Numbered from the stretch's first letter, positions 16,348 to 25,100 are shown. The stretch is DNA of 33,997 bases from JALYNX01 sp035292685 (GCA_035292685.1 DATDPP010000091.1:1-33997), one strand, 5' to 3'. The notes: generated from the sequence alone by a model not told the origin. Translations and numbers: made by a program.

Positions 16348-17961
16348 ATGAGTCAGTCCTCGACGAGGAAATGGTGGCAGGACGCCGTCTTCTATCAGAT
16401 CTACCCGCTGAGCTTCGCCGACACCGACGGCGACGGGTTCGGCGATCTCGAAGGGATCATCACGCGACTCGATTATCTGTCCGGCACCCTCGGCGTGGAT
16501 GCGATCTGGCTTTCTCCCTTCTTCAAGAGCCCGATGGCCGACTGGGGCTACGACGTCTCCGATCACACCGATGTGGACCCGTTGTTCGGCGACCTCGCCA
16601 CGGCGGAACGCCTGATCGAGGAGATTCATGAAAGGGGGATGCGGGTGATCATCGACTATCTGATGAATCACACCTCGATCGAGCATCCCTGGTTCACCGA
16701 ATCGCGATCGTCCCTCGACAGCCGCAAACGAGACTGGTACGTGTGGCGCGACTCGAAGCCTGACGGGTCGGAGCCGACGAACTGGGTGAGCGTCTTCAGC
16801 GGCCCCACCTGGACCTTCGACGAGGCCACCAGCCAGTACTACCGCCACACGTACCTTCCTCATCAGCCCGATCTCAACTGGAGGAATCCCCAGGTGAGGG
16901 AGGCGATGTACGAGGTCGCCAGGTTCTGGCTGGACCTGGGGGTAGACGGGTTCCGGGTCGACGCCGCCCATCAAATGATGAAGGATCCTCAGGAGCGTGA
17001 CAACCCGCCCAAGCCTGATGACTACCCACAGAAGTCGAAGGACATGGGGGACTACGACCGCTTCATACATATGTACGACCTCGGCCACCCTGACGTGCAT
17101 CAGGCACACCGCGAGTTCCGCGCCGTCCTCGACTCCTTCGACCACGACCCGGTCTCTGTGGGGGAGATCCACATCTTCGACGTCCCAGAGTGGGCCAGCT
17201 ACTACGGCGAGCATCTAGATCAGATTCACATGCCATTCAACTTCCACCTCATGGTCACTCCCTGGGACGCCGCCAGTCTCCGGGAAGTCATCGAGACTGT
17301 GCTCGGGCATGTCCCCGAAGGCGGATGGGCCAATTGGCTGTTGGGGAATCACGATGAGATCAGATTGAGGACCCGGCTTGGCGCATTGAACGCACGTCTG
17401 GCGGCGGTGCTCCTCCTCACACTGAGAGGTACGCCTTTTCTCTATTACGGCGACGAGTTGGGGATGCCCCAGGCCCGAATCGGCCCCGGCGAGGGGCGTG
17501 ACCCTTGGGGAGAGAATGTCTCCTACTTGAGCCGCGATGGCTGTCGAACCCCAATGCAGTGGGACGACGGTCCGACTGCAGGATTCGGTGCCAACGGGTC
17601 GTGGCTCCCGCTTGACCCCGATTACCTCGATCTCAACGTCGTGGCAGAGACTAAGGACCCGGGCTCGATGCTGGCGCTCTATCAGCGTCTGTTGGCGTAT
17701 CGCGGATCCTCCGACGCGCTCAAGGAGGGCAAGTACCTCACCCACTCCTCATCCAACGACGATGTCCTCGTTTTCGAGCGTTTCACCGACGACAACCGGA
17801 TCATCATTGCGCTCAATTTGAGCGATCAATTGCAGTTGTTGAACCTGCCCGAGGGCTCGATCGTGGTCTCCACTCATAGCCCGAGCGGACGTGATGTCGG
17901 GCCCGAAGGGGTGTTTCTGGGTCGGAGGGAAGGCGTGATCATGGACGTTTCCGGGCCGTGA
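16348..17961 (+). CDS. GH13 alpha-glucosidase / oligo-1,6-glucosidase
   Basis: 537-residue alpha-amylase-family enzyme acting on short alpha-glucans. The (beta/alpha)8 barrel begins at once (WWQDAVFYQIYPLSF). WGYDVSDHTDVDP and DYLMNHTS are substrate-subsite blocks. The catalytic triad is complete: nucleophile D205 (GFRVDAAH), acid/base E273 (SVGEIHIF) and D336 (GNHDEIRL). PFLYYGDELGMP follows. The pattern fits alpha-glucosidase or oligo-1,6-glucosidase subfamilies; trehalose synthase is less likely. No signal peptide, so cytoplasmic. I start at ATG 16348, directly before the conserved N-terminus, not at the upstream TTG 16279. A MalK-type ATPase gene follows after 51 bases, suggesting use of imported malto-oligosaccharides. 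Confidence 0.9.
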   Translation: MSQSSTRKWWQDAVFYQIYPLSFADTDGDGFGDLEGIITRLDYLSGTLGVDAIWLSPFFKSPMADWGYDVSDHTDVDPLFGDLATAERLIEEIHERGMRVIIDYLMNHTSIEHPWFTESRSSLDSRKRDWYVWRDSKPDGSEPTNWVSVFSGPTWTFDEATSQYYRHTYLPHQPDLNWRNPQVREAMYEVARFWLDLGVDGFRVDAAHQMMKDPQERDNPPKPDDYPQKSKDMGDYDRFIHMYDLGHPDVHQAHREFRAVLDSFDHDPVSVGEIHIFDVPEWASYYGEHLDQIHMPFNFHLMVTPWDAASLREVIETVLGHVPEGGWANWLLGNHDEIRLRTRLGALNARLAAVLLLTLRGTPFLYYGDELGMPQARIGPGEGRDPWGENVSYLSRDGCRTPMQWDDGPTAGFGANGSWLPLDPDYLDLNVVAETKDPGSMLALYQRLLAYRGSSDALKEGKYLTHSSSNDDVLVFERFTDDNRIIIALNLSDQLQLLNLPEGSIVVSTHSPSGRDVGPEGVFLGRREGVIMDVSGP

Positions 17962-18012
17962 CAGCCGGGAGCGGGCTATCTTCGCGGCCGGCACCTTCGT
18001 GGAGGAGATGAA

Positions 18013-19260
18013 TTGGCCGGAATCAAGCTCGACGGAGTCGGCAAGGTCTACCCGGATGGCACCCGCGCCGTCGGTGACTTCGACCTGGCCATCAACGACG
18101 GGGAGTTCCTCGTCCTGGTCGGGCCCTCCGGTTGTGGCAAGACGACTGTGCTGCGGATGATCGCGGGACTGGAGGAGATCACAGAAGGGGTCGTCACCAT
18201 CGGGGACAACGTCGTCAACAACGTCGCCCCCAAGGATCGCGATATCGCGATGGTCTTCCAGAACTACGCGTTGTATCCCCACATGACTGTCTTCGACAAC
18301 ATGGCTTTCGGGCTCAAATTGAGGAAATTCAAGAAGGAGGAGATCCATCGCCGGGTGGAGGAGGCTGCAGACATCCTCGAGATCGGTGAATACCTCGGGC
18401 GCAAGCCCAAGGCGCTCTCCGGTGGCCAGCGCCAGCGAGTGGCCATGGGTCGGGCCATCGTGCGCGAGCCCGCTGCGTTCCTCATGGACGAGCCTCTGTC
18501 CAATCTCGACGCCAAGCTGAGGGTTCAGATGAGGGCAGAATTGGAGCGTCTCCACACCAAGCTGGGCACCACCACGGTCTACGTCACCCATGATCAGACC
18601 GAAGCGATGACTCTGGGCGATCGAGTGGCGGTCATGAGTTCGGTGTCCGCAGCCCGTCCCTTCAACCTCCAGCAAGTGGGGGCTCCCACCGAGCTGTTCG
18701 ACCGACCCGCCAATCTCTTCGTCGCCGGGTTCATCGGTAGTCCGGCGATGAACCTCGCCTACGGGCACCTTGAAGCCGAGGGCGAACAGATCTGGGTCAA
18801 GGCCGGCGACTACCGGGTCAAAGTGGACAAGCGGTCGATCGACAGCCACCCCGGGCTCGAGAAGCACAGCAACGAGGAGTTGGTAGTCGGGATCCGCCCC
18901 AACTCTCTCGAGGCCGCATCCGTTTCCGGTGCCGACCCCGACCGGACTATCCGGGCCCACGTCGAAGTCACCGAGATGCTCGGCGCCGAGACTTTCGTGC
19001 ATTTCACGTTCAACCGGCCCCCGGTGATTACGCCCGATATCGAAGAGCTTCTTGCCGACACCGGTCAGGACTCATCGACCCTCGGAGACACCACCAACTT
19101 CATCGCCCGCGTCAGCCCCGACGCCGCGGTGCAGCGCGGCGATGCCTTGGATCTCATCGTCGACAGCTCCAAACTCCATTTCTTCGACCCCAAGAGCGGG
19201 CTCCGAATCGGCTCCGGGCTCCGGGCTCCGGGTGCGGTCCCGGGCTTAGAGACCGCTTGA
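18013..19260 (+). CDS. MalK/MsmK-type ABC transporter ATPase
   Basis: 415-residue ATP-binding subunit for carbohydrate uptake (CUT1 family). Walker A GPSGCGKTT at residues 37-45; Q-loop QNYALYPHMTVFDN; signature LSGGQRQRVAMGRA; Walker B FLMDEPLSNLDAK; H-loop YVTHDQTEAM. The C-terminal third is the OB/TOBE regulatory domain typical of MalK/UgpC/MsmK. No permease or binding-protein gene is in the window, so it may be a shared ATPase serving several sugar importers, as MsmX/MsmK do. TTG is taken as the start because GGAGGAG (18001-18007) sits 5 nt before it; the ATG at 18008 is out of frame. The stop overlaps the next gene. Confidence 0.93.
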   Translation: MAGIKLDGVGKVYPDGTRAVGDFDLAINDGEFLVLVGPSGCGKTTVLRMIAGLEEITEGVVTIGDNVVNNVAPKDRDIAMVFQNYALYPHMTVFDNMAFGLKLRKFKKEEIHRRVEEAADILEIGEYLGRKPKALSGGQRQRVAMGRAIVREPAAFLMDEPLSNLDAKLRVQMRAELERLHTKLGTTTVYVTHDQTEAMTLGDRVAVMSSVSAARPFNLQQVGAPTELFDRPANLFVAGFIGSPAMNLAYGHLEAEGEQIWVKAGDYRVKVDKRSIDSHPGLEKHSNEELVVGIRPNSLEAASVSGADPDRTIRAHVEVTEMLGAETFVHFTFNRPPVITPDIEELLADTGQDSSTLGDTTNFIARVSPDAAVQRGDALDLIVDSSKLHFFDPKSGLRIGSGLRAPGAVPGLETA

Positions 19261-20009
19261 CGCCACCAGATGACCGGGTATTCGCCTGTTCGTGTGGGGT
19301 TGAGATCCCGGCCGCCGACCTCGAGAGTCTGGTGTTGCCGGTCCTGGGCCATTTCGGCACCGCCCACTCCGAGCTCGGCATCACCGAGGTTTCGGTTCGC
19401 AACTACCTGGAGGCCGAAGATCGTCTCACCGGGCCCACCGAGAGGTTGGAATGGATCGGGAGCATCGAAATCCGGGCCGTGGGGCTCGACACCCTGGAGG
19501 AGACCCTTTCATTCTTCGATACCGAGGCTTATGCCGGCAACCCGGCCTGGGCTTCCTGTTACTGCATGTATTTTCATGTCGGGGGTCAGTCCGACGATGC
19601 CTGGGGGAACCGAACCTGGAGTCAGAACCGCAGCGAACAGGCAGCGTTGATCGCATCGGGGGAGACCACCGGGGTCCTGGCATATGTCGACGGGAGGCTC
19701 GCCGGATGGTGCAACGCCACGGCCCGAGCCCGGTTCCCCGGCTTCGCCACGGGGCACGACGACGAAGGTGTCGGTTCGATCGTGTGCTTTGCCATCGCCC
19801 CGCCCTATCGAGGTCACGGAGTGGCCGGCCATCTCCTCGACGGAGCGGTGTCTTTCCTCCGGTCGAGCGGGTTCACCCGAATCGAGGGTTACCCGGTGGC
19901 CGAGCCCCCGGCCTGGGAGCGGGTGTTTCGCGGATCGCTTGCCTTGTTTCTGGACAAGGGTTTCGAGGTGGTCTCGGAGGATCCCCTGGTGGTGGCTCTG
20001 CAGGGCTGA
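19257..20009 (+). CDS. GNAT acetyltransferase with N-terminal DUF1059-like metal-site domain
   Basis: 250-residue protein with two parts. Residues about 9-55 carry C11-x-C13-G and H32-x4-H37 in a pattern (CSCGVEI...GHFGTAHSELGI) resembling the small DUF1059 metal-binding domain. Residues about 65-250 are a GNAT N-acetyltransferase with the acetyl-CoA loop PYRGHGVAGHLL. The segment with ASCYCMYFHVGG adds two Cys. Acceptor substrate unknown. The TTG start overlaps the MalK stop (TTGA); starting further down would remove the Cys/His domain. The coupling places it in the GH13-malK transcript. Confidence 0.8.
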   Translation: MTPPDDRVFACSCGVEIPAADLESLVLPVLGHFGTAHSELGITEVSVRNYLEAEDRLTGPTERLEWIGSIEIRAVGLDTLEETLSFFDTEAYAGNPAWASCYCMYFHVGGQSDDAWGNRTWSQNRSEQAALIASGETTGVLAYVDGRLAGWCNATARARFPGFATGHDDEGVGSIVCFAIAPPYRGHGVAGHLLDGAVSFLRSSGFTRIEGYPVAEPPAWERVFRGSLALFLDKGFEVVSEDPLVVALQG

Positions 20010-20024
20010 GCCCGGCCAGCCCGA

Positions 20025-20030
20025 TAACGT
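20025..20030 (+). promoter_or_regulatory. Putative leaderless -10 of the NTF2-like gene
   Basis: TAACGT, 8 nt before ATG 20039; no Shine-Dalgarno between. No clear -35. Confidence 0.3.
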
Positions 20031-20038
20031 GGCTCCCA

Positions 20039-20398
20039 ATGAGCGAGCGTCTCGATGATTGGATGGATGGCTACGTGGCGGCGTGGGCCGGCAACGACCC
20101 GGAGATGATTTCGGCGCTGTTCACCCCGGATGCGGTGTACGACCCACAGACCGCGGAGGGAGAGCGCCATGGGATCGAGGAGATAATCGAGTTCTGGTTG
20201 GAGATCGACGACCAGGAGGACAACTGGGACTTCGAATGGCTGCCCCTGATCGAGAACGACGATCTCGCGGTGATCACCGGGGCCACTACGTACTTCGACC
20301 CTGCGGCGACCATCCGAAATCTCTTTGTGATCCGCTTCGCTCCTGACGGTCGCTGCCGCGACTTCACCGAGTGGTACATAGAAGAGGATGAGAGCTGA
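20039..20398 (+). CDS. NTF2-like / SnoaL-type protein
   Basis: 119-residue single-domain protein of the nuclear transport factor 2 fold. The start (DWMDGYVAAWAGNDPEMISALFTPDAVYDP) is the typical first helix and strand of SnoaL/ketosteroid-isomerase-like proteins, and the end (NLFVIRFAPDGRCRDFTEWYIEED) is the typical last strand pair. Such proteins include isomerases, hydrolases and binding proteins; nothing here fixes the activity. ATG 20039 is chosen because the domain begins right there; the open frame continues upstream to 19451 only as a shadow of the GNAT gene. Confidence 0.8.
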   Translation: MSERLDDWMDGYVAAWAGNDPEMISALFTPDAVYDPQTAEGERHGIEEIIEFWLEIDDQEDNWDFEWLPLIENDDLAVITGATTYFDPAATIRNLFVIRFAPDGRCRDFTEWYIEEDES

Positions 20399-20420
20399 TG
20401 ACGACTGTCGTCGCCATCAG

Positions 20421-20494
20421 CCGTTCTCCGTTTTCCGTTCTCCGTATTCCGTTCGGATGGAGCACGGACAACGGATCACGGATTACGGAAAACG
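20421..20494 (+). repeat. Heptamer tandem repeats forming a long inverted repeat
   Basis: Left arm: five 7-base units of form CCGTNNN (20421-20455: CCGTTCT, CCGTTTT, CCGTTCT, CCGTATT, CCGTTCG). Right arm: four units of form ACGGANN plus a partial one (20464-20494). The arms are reverse complements: 20428-20453 against about 20470-20494 match at about 21 of 25 positions around a 16-nt loop. The right arm ends one base before the patatin ATG and covers its ribosome-binding region. Confidence 0.85.
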
Positions 20495-20495
20495 C

Positions 20496-21323
20496 ATGAG
20501 CACCGCGTTCGTCCTCGGTGGCGGAGGCCGATGGGGTGCGGTCGAGGTGGGGATGCTCCAGGCGCTCGAAGGGGCAGGGGTCAAGCCCGACCTGGTGTTG
20601 GGGACCTCGGTAGGTGCGTTCAATGGCTCGGTGATCGCCGACAAGCCGGGGTCCGAGGGTGTCGAGCGGCTAACCGACCTGTGGATTGAAATCGCCCAAT
20701 CCAACGTCTTCCAGGGAGGGACCTTCGAGCGGGTGAAGAACGTTGCGACCCTCAAGCCGTCACTTCATGAGACCTCTGAATTGCGGGCCCTGCTCGAACA
20801 TGTGCACGCCAGGGACCGGAGGATCGAGGACCTGCCGGTCCTTTTCCAGTGTGTCGCCGCGTCAATCGAGCGCGCCGCCGAACATTGGTTCACCGAGGGC
20901 TCCCTCATCGATGCCATTCTCGCCTCATCCGCAGTTCCGGCCTTGTTCCCGCCGGTCGAGATCGGTGGCGAGCACTTCTACGACGGGGGGCTGGTCAACT
21001 CGGTTCCATTGACCCGGGCGGTGGACCTCGGGGCGAATGTGGTCTACGTGTTGCAGGTGGGGCGAATCGAGGCCCCATTGCGTCCCCCCGAGCGGCTCCA
21101 TGAGGCGGCCTTGATCGCATTCGAGATCGCCAGGCGTCACCGCTATGCCACCACAGTGCAAAACCTCCCGGAGGGGGTCGAGCTCCACCTCCTCCCGTCG
21201 GGTAACGCGGTGTCGTTCGATGACAGCCGCCAACGCAAATGGCGAGATGTTTCCTCTACACACGAGCTCATCAGCGGCGCGTACGAGGCGTCGTCGCAGT
21301 ACCTGGCCGGTCTGCGTCGGTGA
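20496..21323 (+). CDS. Patatin-like phospholipase
   Basis: 275-residue patatin/RssA-type lipid acyl hydrolase. The oxyanion loop GGGGRWGAVEVGML is near the N-terminus, the nucleophile is S38 in GTSVGAFNG, and the dyad Asp is D163 in YDGGLVNSVP. No signal peptide or membrane helix, so it is likely cytoplasmic or membrane-peripheral. ATG 20496 is chosen because the fold starts directly (STAFVLGGGG); the in-frame extension upstream is the heptamer repeat. Its stop overlaps the start of an acyltransferase gene (GTGA), implying joint action on lipids. Confidence 0.9.
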   Translation: MSTAFVLGGGGRWGAVEVGMLQALEGAGVKPDLVLGTSVGAFNGSVIADKPGSEGVERLTDLWIEIAQSNVFQGGTFERVKNVATLKPSLHETSELRALLEHVHARDRRIEDLPVLFQCVAASIERAAEHWFTEGSLIDAILASSAVPALFPPVEIGGEHFYDGGLVNSVPLTRAVDLGANVVYVLQVGRIEAPLRPPERLHEAALIAFEIARRHRYATTVQNLPEGVELHLLPSGNAVSFDDSRQRKWRDVSSTHELISGAYEASSQYLAGLRR

Positions 21324-22342
21324 GGCTTCCGCCAAAGTGGCTTCGCCGGATCCTGATCGACCCTGCCATCACTCTCGGTGTCGTCCTTGCCGCGGTGTCG
21401 CTTCCGTTGTGGGCCATTGCGACCGCCTTTGTCTCCCGGTATGTCCCCGGGAAGTGGCGGATTCTCAGGCTGGCCTGGTTCCTCTTCCTCTATCTCGGAG
21501 TCGAGGCGGCAGCCTTGATCCTGATGTTCGGCCTCTGGATCGGGTCCGGTTTCGGCTGGAAGATCGGGTCAGGGGCCTTCCAAACAGCCCACTACTGGCT
21601 TCTAGGGTGGATGCTGCGCTTGATCATCGGCTCGGCCAAGCGCACGTTCAAACTCACCGTCGATATCGAGAGCCCCCCACCGGTCACCGCTGATGACCCG
21701 GACCGAAGGCCGATCCTTGTCTTGAGCCGGCACGCCGGGCCCGGGGATTCGATGCTCCTGGTGGACGCCCTAGCCAATGGCTACCTGCGACGGCCCAGGA
21801 TCGTGCTCAAGGACTTCCTGCAATGGGACCCCGCAGTCGACGTCATCTTGAACCGGCTCCCAACCTCATTTGTGGCCACCGGGAAGAACACCGGGGAATC
21901 GGTGGTGGAGGCCATCGCCGAGCTTGCCAGGACCATGTCGGCCGATGACGCATTCGTGATCTTCCCGGAGGGCGCCAATTACACGGAGCGGCGTCGGGAG
22001 CGGGCCATAGGGAAACTGGTCGAGATCGGCCGGCCGGACCTGGCAGAGCGGGCCAGAAACCTCAAGATGACGTTGCCTCCCAAGCCCAAAGGGGTCATGA
22101 CCGCCCTAGCCACGGCCCCCACCAATTCGGACGTCTTCTTCGTGGGACATGCCGGCCTCGAGTCGTTCGTGACCGCCAGAGACATCTGGCGGGGCATGCC
22201 GATGGACACCTCGGTGGCGGTGAGGATCTGGCATTTCCCGGCTGAGACGATCCCGCCTGCCGAGGCGCAGGAAACCTGGCTCTATGACCTCTGGGAGGAG
22301 ATCGACACCTGGATCGAGGAGAAGATGGAGGGGACCGGCTAG
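21320..22342 (+). CDS. PlsC-like 1-acyl-glycerol-phosphate acyltransferase family protein
   Basis: 340-residue membrane protein. Two hydrophobic segments lie in the first 80 residues (TLGVVLAAVSLPLWAIATAF; FLFLYLGVEAAALILMFGLW). The acyltransferase domain follows with the catalytic HX4D motif (RHAGPGDS) and the FPEG motif (VIFPEGANYT), as in PlsC/LPLAT enzymes that acylate lysophospholipids. GTG 21320 overlaps the patatin stop by 4 bases (GTGA), so translation is likely coupled; an upstream frame start at 21239 would lie inside the patatin gene. It is convergent with ilvC, 1 base apart. Confidence 0.86.
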   Translation: MRLPPKWLRRILIDPAITLGVVLAAVSLPLWAIATAFVSRYVPGKWRILRLAWFLFLYLGVEAAALILMFGLWIGSGFGWKIGSGAFQTAHYWLLGWMLRLIIGSAKRTFKLTVDIESPPPVTADDPDRRPILVLSRHAGPGDSMLLVDALANGYLRRPRIVLKDFLQWDPAVDVILNRLPTSFVATGKNTGESVVEAIAELARTMSADDAFVIFPEGANYTERRRERAIGKLVEIGRPDLAERARNLKMTLPPKPKGVMTALATAPTNSDVFFVGHAGLESFVTARDIWRGMPMDTSVAVRIWHFPAETIPPAEAQETWLYDLWEEIDTWIEEKMEGTG

Positions 22343-22343
22343 C

Positions 22344-23348
22344 TCAGGGAACGGTCTTCGGCTCCATGAACGGCATCATCGCTCTCAGCTCCTTGCCCAC
22401 CTGTTCGATGTGATGCGCCTGGTTCAGCGCTCGCTGCTCGTAGAGGAACGGGGCTCCCTCGCGTGCCTGGGCCATCCATTCGTGGGCAAACGCACCAGAC
22501 TGGATCTCGGCGAGCAACTCCCTCATCGCCTGGCGGGTGTCGTCGGTGATGATTCGCTTCCCCCGGGTGTAGTCGCCGTACTCGGCGGTGTCCGAGACGG
22601 AGTAGCGCATCCAGGACAGCCCGCCCTCATAGAGCAAGTCGACGATCAGCTTCAACTCGTGGAGTGTCTCGAAATAGGCCGACTCCGGCTGGTAGCCGGC
22701 CTCCACCAACGTCTCGAAGGAGGCCTTGATGAGCTCGGAGACCCCACCACAGAGGATCACCTGCTCCCCGAACAGGTCGGTCTCGGTCTCTTCCTTGAAT
22801 GTGGTCTCCAGGATCCCGGCCCTGCCCCCGCCGATGGCGCAGGCATAGGAGAGGGCGAGGTCGTGGGCCTGACCTGAAGCGTCGCGGTGCACGGCGAGCA
22901 GACACGGGGTTCCTGATCCCTGCTCGTAGGTCCGTCGCACCAAATGGCCGGGCCCTTTAGGGGCCACCATGGCGACATCAATGTCCTCGGGTGGGGTGAT
23001 CTCCCCGAAGTGAATGTTGAAGCCGTGGGCGAACATGAGCGTGTCGCCCGACTGCAGGTTGGGCGCGATCGACTCGCGGTAGATGGTCCCCATCACCTGA
23101 TCGGGGACCAGCATCACCACGACGTTGGCCCACGCCGCGGCGCGGGCGGGGTCGAGGACAGTCAAACCGGCACCCTCCGCCTCGGTGACGCGCTTGGAGT
23201 CGGCCCTGAGGCCGACGACCACGTCGACCCCGGATTCCTTGAGGTTGAGGGCGTGGGCGTGGCCCTGGCTTCCGTAACCGATCACGGCCACCTTCTTGCC
23301 CTGGATGAGGCCGGGATCGCTGTCGGAGTCGTAGTAGATGGTTGCCAT
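22344..23348 (-). CDS. ilvC: Ketol-acid reductoisomerase
   Basis: 334-residue class I enzyme that converts acetolactate to dihydroxyisovalerate (and the isoleucine analogue). Rossmann motif GYGSQGHAHALNL; cofactor loop GLRADSKR, with Ser, Lys and Arg that suit NADPH although the Asp is unusual; APKGPGHLVRR; metal/catalytic residues in ETTFKEETETDLFGEQ and the C-terminal FETLHELKLIVDLLYEGG. ATG 23348 (MATIYYDSD) matches the family start; the longer open frame to 23567 runs into ilvD. It is divergent from ilvD across 61 bases, and separate from the ilvBN operon 13 kb away. Confidence 0.96.
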   Translation of the reverse strand: MATIYYDSDSDPGLIQGKKVAVIGYGSQGHAHALNLKESGVDVVVGLRADSKRVTEAEGAGLTVLDPARAAAWANVVVMLVPDQVMGTIYRESIAPNLQSGDTLMFAHGFNIHFGEITPPEDIDVAMVAPKGPGHLVRRTYEQGSGTPCLLAVHRDASGQAHDLALSYACAIGGGRAGILETTFKEETETDLFGEQVILCGGVSELIKASFETLVEAGYQPESAYFETLHELKLIVDLLYEGGLSWMRYSVSDTAEYGDYTRGKRIITDDTRQAMRELLAEIQSGAFAHEWMAQAREGAPFLYEQRALNQAHHIEQVGKELRAMMPFMEPKTVP

Positions 23349-23393
23349 GGATGAATTGTGGCCGGTTTCGTTCCGTGACCAAACCCGACTCCT

Positions 23394-23399
23394 TAGGAT
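23394..23399 (+). promoter_or_regulatory. Putative -10 of ilvD
   Basis: TAGGAT, 10 nt before ATG 23410, in the 61-base divergent gap with ilvC. No good -35 and no leader peptide fit in the gap. Confidence 0.35.
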
Positions 23400-23409
23400 T
23401 CCTCGGGAG

Positions 23410-25077
23410 ATGCCAAGAAAGATCAGATCCCAGGAAGTAACCGAAGGCAATGCCAAGGCCGGCGCCCGCGCCATGTTGCGGGCGGTGGGGCTCACCGAAG
23501 AGGACTTCTCCAAACCACAGGTAGGTGTCGTTTCGGCCGGGAACGAAGTGACTCCGTGCAATCTCACCGGTCCCGAACTGTCACGTCACGCCAAGATGGG
23601 TGTGGCCGACGAAGGCGGTGTCGGGATGGTTTTCTCCACCATCGCGGTCTCGGACGGGATTTCGATGGGTCACGAGGGGATGCGGGCATCTCTGGTCTCG
23701 AGGGAGGTGATCGCCGACTCGGTGGAGTTGGTGATGCATGCCGAGCGTTTCGATGCCCTGGTCGCGATCGCCGGATGTGACAAGTCGCTTCCGGGGATGA
23801 TGATGGCGGCGGCCCGCCTCGATCTCCCTGCTGTATTCCTCTACGGCGGGTCGAGCCTTCCCGGCCGTTACAACGGCCGGGACATCTCGATCGTGGACGT
23901 GTTCGAGGGGATTGGGGCGGAATCGGAGGGCACGATCACCCCCGAGGAATTGCTCGCCATCGAGCGGGTCGCCTGTCCCGGTGCCGGGTCATGCGCCGGG
24001 ATGTTCACCGCCAACACCATGGCCGCGGTGGGCGAAGCCCTCGGTCTCTCCCTTCCCGGATCGGCCACCGTCCCCGCCGTCGACCCCCGTCTCGTCGACT
24101 TCGCCAGGCGATCCGGTGTGGCGGTCATGAAACTCCTCGACGCCGATGTCAGGCCCCGGCAGATCTTGACCCGACCAGCCTTCGGGAACGCGGTCACCGC
24201 GGTGATGGCACTCGGAGGCTCGACCAACGCCGTCCTCCATCTGCTTGCCATCGCACGGGAAGCGGAGGTCGAGTTCGATCTCGAGGACTTCGATCGCATA
24301 TCGCGAGCGACGCCGCACATCGGCGATCTCAAGCCCTTCGGCAAGTACCACATGGTCGATCTCGACCGAATTGGCGGGATGCCGGTGGTCCTGAAGGCAC
24401 TGCTCGACGAGGGCTTGTTGCAGGGAGACGTCTTGACGGTCACTGGCTCCACCATGGCCGAGAACCTCATAGACGTCGCCTTTCCCGGTGAGCAAGATGT
24501 GATCGCTCCCACCTCCGCCCCCCTCGCTACACAGGGAGGGATCGCCGTCCTCCGTGGCAACCTGGCGCCCGAGGGAGCGGTGGTGAAGGTGGCGGGAATC
24601 GACTTCGAGACCTTTGAAGGGCCGGCCCGGGTCTTCGAGGGTGAGCAGAGCGCCCTCGAATCCTTGTTCCATCATCAGATCAACCACGGTGACGTGGTGG
24701 TGATCCGCACCGAGGGACCCAAGGGCGGCCCTGGCATGCGCGAGATGCTGCAGATCACAGCCGCCATCAAGGGGGCAGGCCTGGGCAAGGACGTGATGCT
24801 GATCACCGACGGGCGTTTCTCCGGCGGCACCACCGGCCTCTGCATCGGGCATGTCGCCCCCGAGTCCGAAGTCGGCGGGCCGATCGGATTGGTCGAGGAG
24901 GGCGACCGGGTGAAGGTCGATCTGCCGGGCCGTCGTCTCGATGTGCTGGTGGACGATGAGACCCTGGCCCGTCGCGCGGCGCAGTGGTCGCCACATCCCG
25001 CCCGCTACAAGACCGGAGCCCTGGCGAAATACGCCCGGCTGGTCGGCTCGGCAGGGTCCGGGGCGGTCACCGGCTGA
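23410..25077 (+). CDS. ilvD: Dihydroxy-acid dehydratase
   Basis: 555-residue iron-sulfur dehydratase that forms 2-oxoisovalerate and 2-oxo-3-methylvalerate. IlvD/Edd motifs: GCDKSLPGMMMA and CPGAGSCAGMFTANTM carry the cluster cysteines; ALGGSTNAVLHL; TDGRFSGGTTGLCIGHVAPE near the C-terminus. Length is normal. ATG 23410 (MPRKIRSQEVTEG) fits the family start, with CGGGAG just upstream; frames starting at 23338 would extend back across ilvC's start. A 6-bp hairpin (25086-25100) lies just past the stop. Confidence 0.97.
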   Translation: MPRKIRSQEVTEGNAKAGARAMLRAVGLTEEDFSKPQVGVVSAGNEVTPCNLTGPELSRHAKMGVADEGGVGMVFSTIAVSDGISMGHEGMRASLVSREVIADSVELVMHAERFDALVAIAGCDKSLPGMMMAAARLDLPAVFLYGGSSLPGRYNGRDISIVDVFEGIGAESEGTITPEELLAIERVACPGAGSCAGMFTANTMAAVGEALGLSLPGSATVPAVDPRLVDFARRSGVAVMKLLDADVRPRQILTRPAFGNAVTAVMALGGSTNAVLHLLAIAREAEVEFDLEDFDRISRATPHIGDLKPFGKYHMVDLDRIGGMPVVLKALLDEGLLQGDVLTVTGSTMAENLIDVAFPGEQDVIAPTSAPLATQGGIAVLRGNLAPEGAVVKVAGIDFETFEGPARVFEGEQSALESLFHHQINHGDVVVIRTEGPKGGPGMREMLQITAAIKGAGLGKDVMLITDGRFSGGTTGLCIGHVAPESEVGGPIGLVEEGDRVKVDLPGRRLDVLVDDETLARRAAQWSPHPARYKTGALAKYARLVGSAGSGAVTG

Positions 25078-25085
25078 CATGCCCT

Positions 25086-25100
25086 CGCTGGGCCCCAGCG
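25086..25100 (+). terminator. Hairpin after ilvD
   Basis: CGCTGG, loop GCC, CCAGCG: a perfect 6-bp GC-rich stem 8 bases after the ilvD stop. No T-run, so weak as an intrinsic terminator. Confidence 0.35.

Noticed and set aside
20421..20494. CRISPR-like array
   Set aside because: Repeat unit is 7 bases with no spacers of regular length and no cas genes; it is a palindromic heptamer array.
20388..20495. N-terminal extension of the patatin protein from an earlier in-frame start
   Set aside because: The extension is just translated heptamer repeat and overlaps the NTF2-like gene; the enzyme fold starts at ATG 20496.
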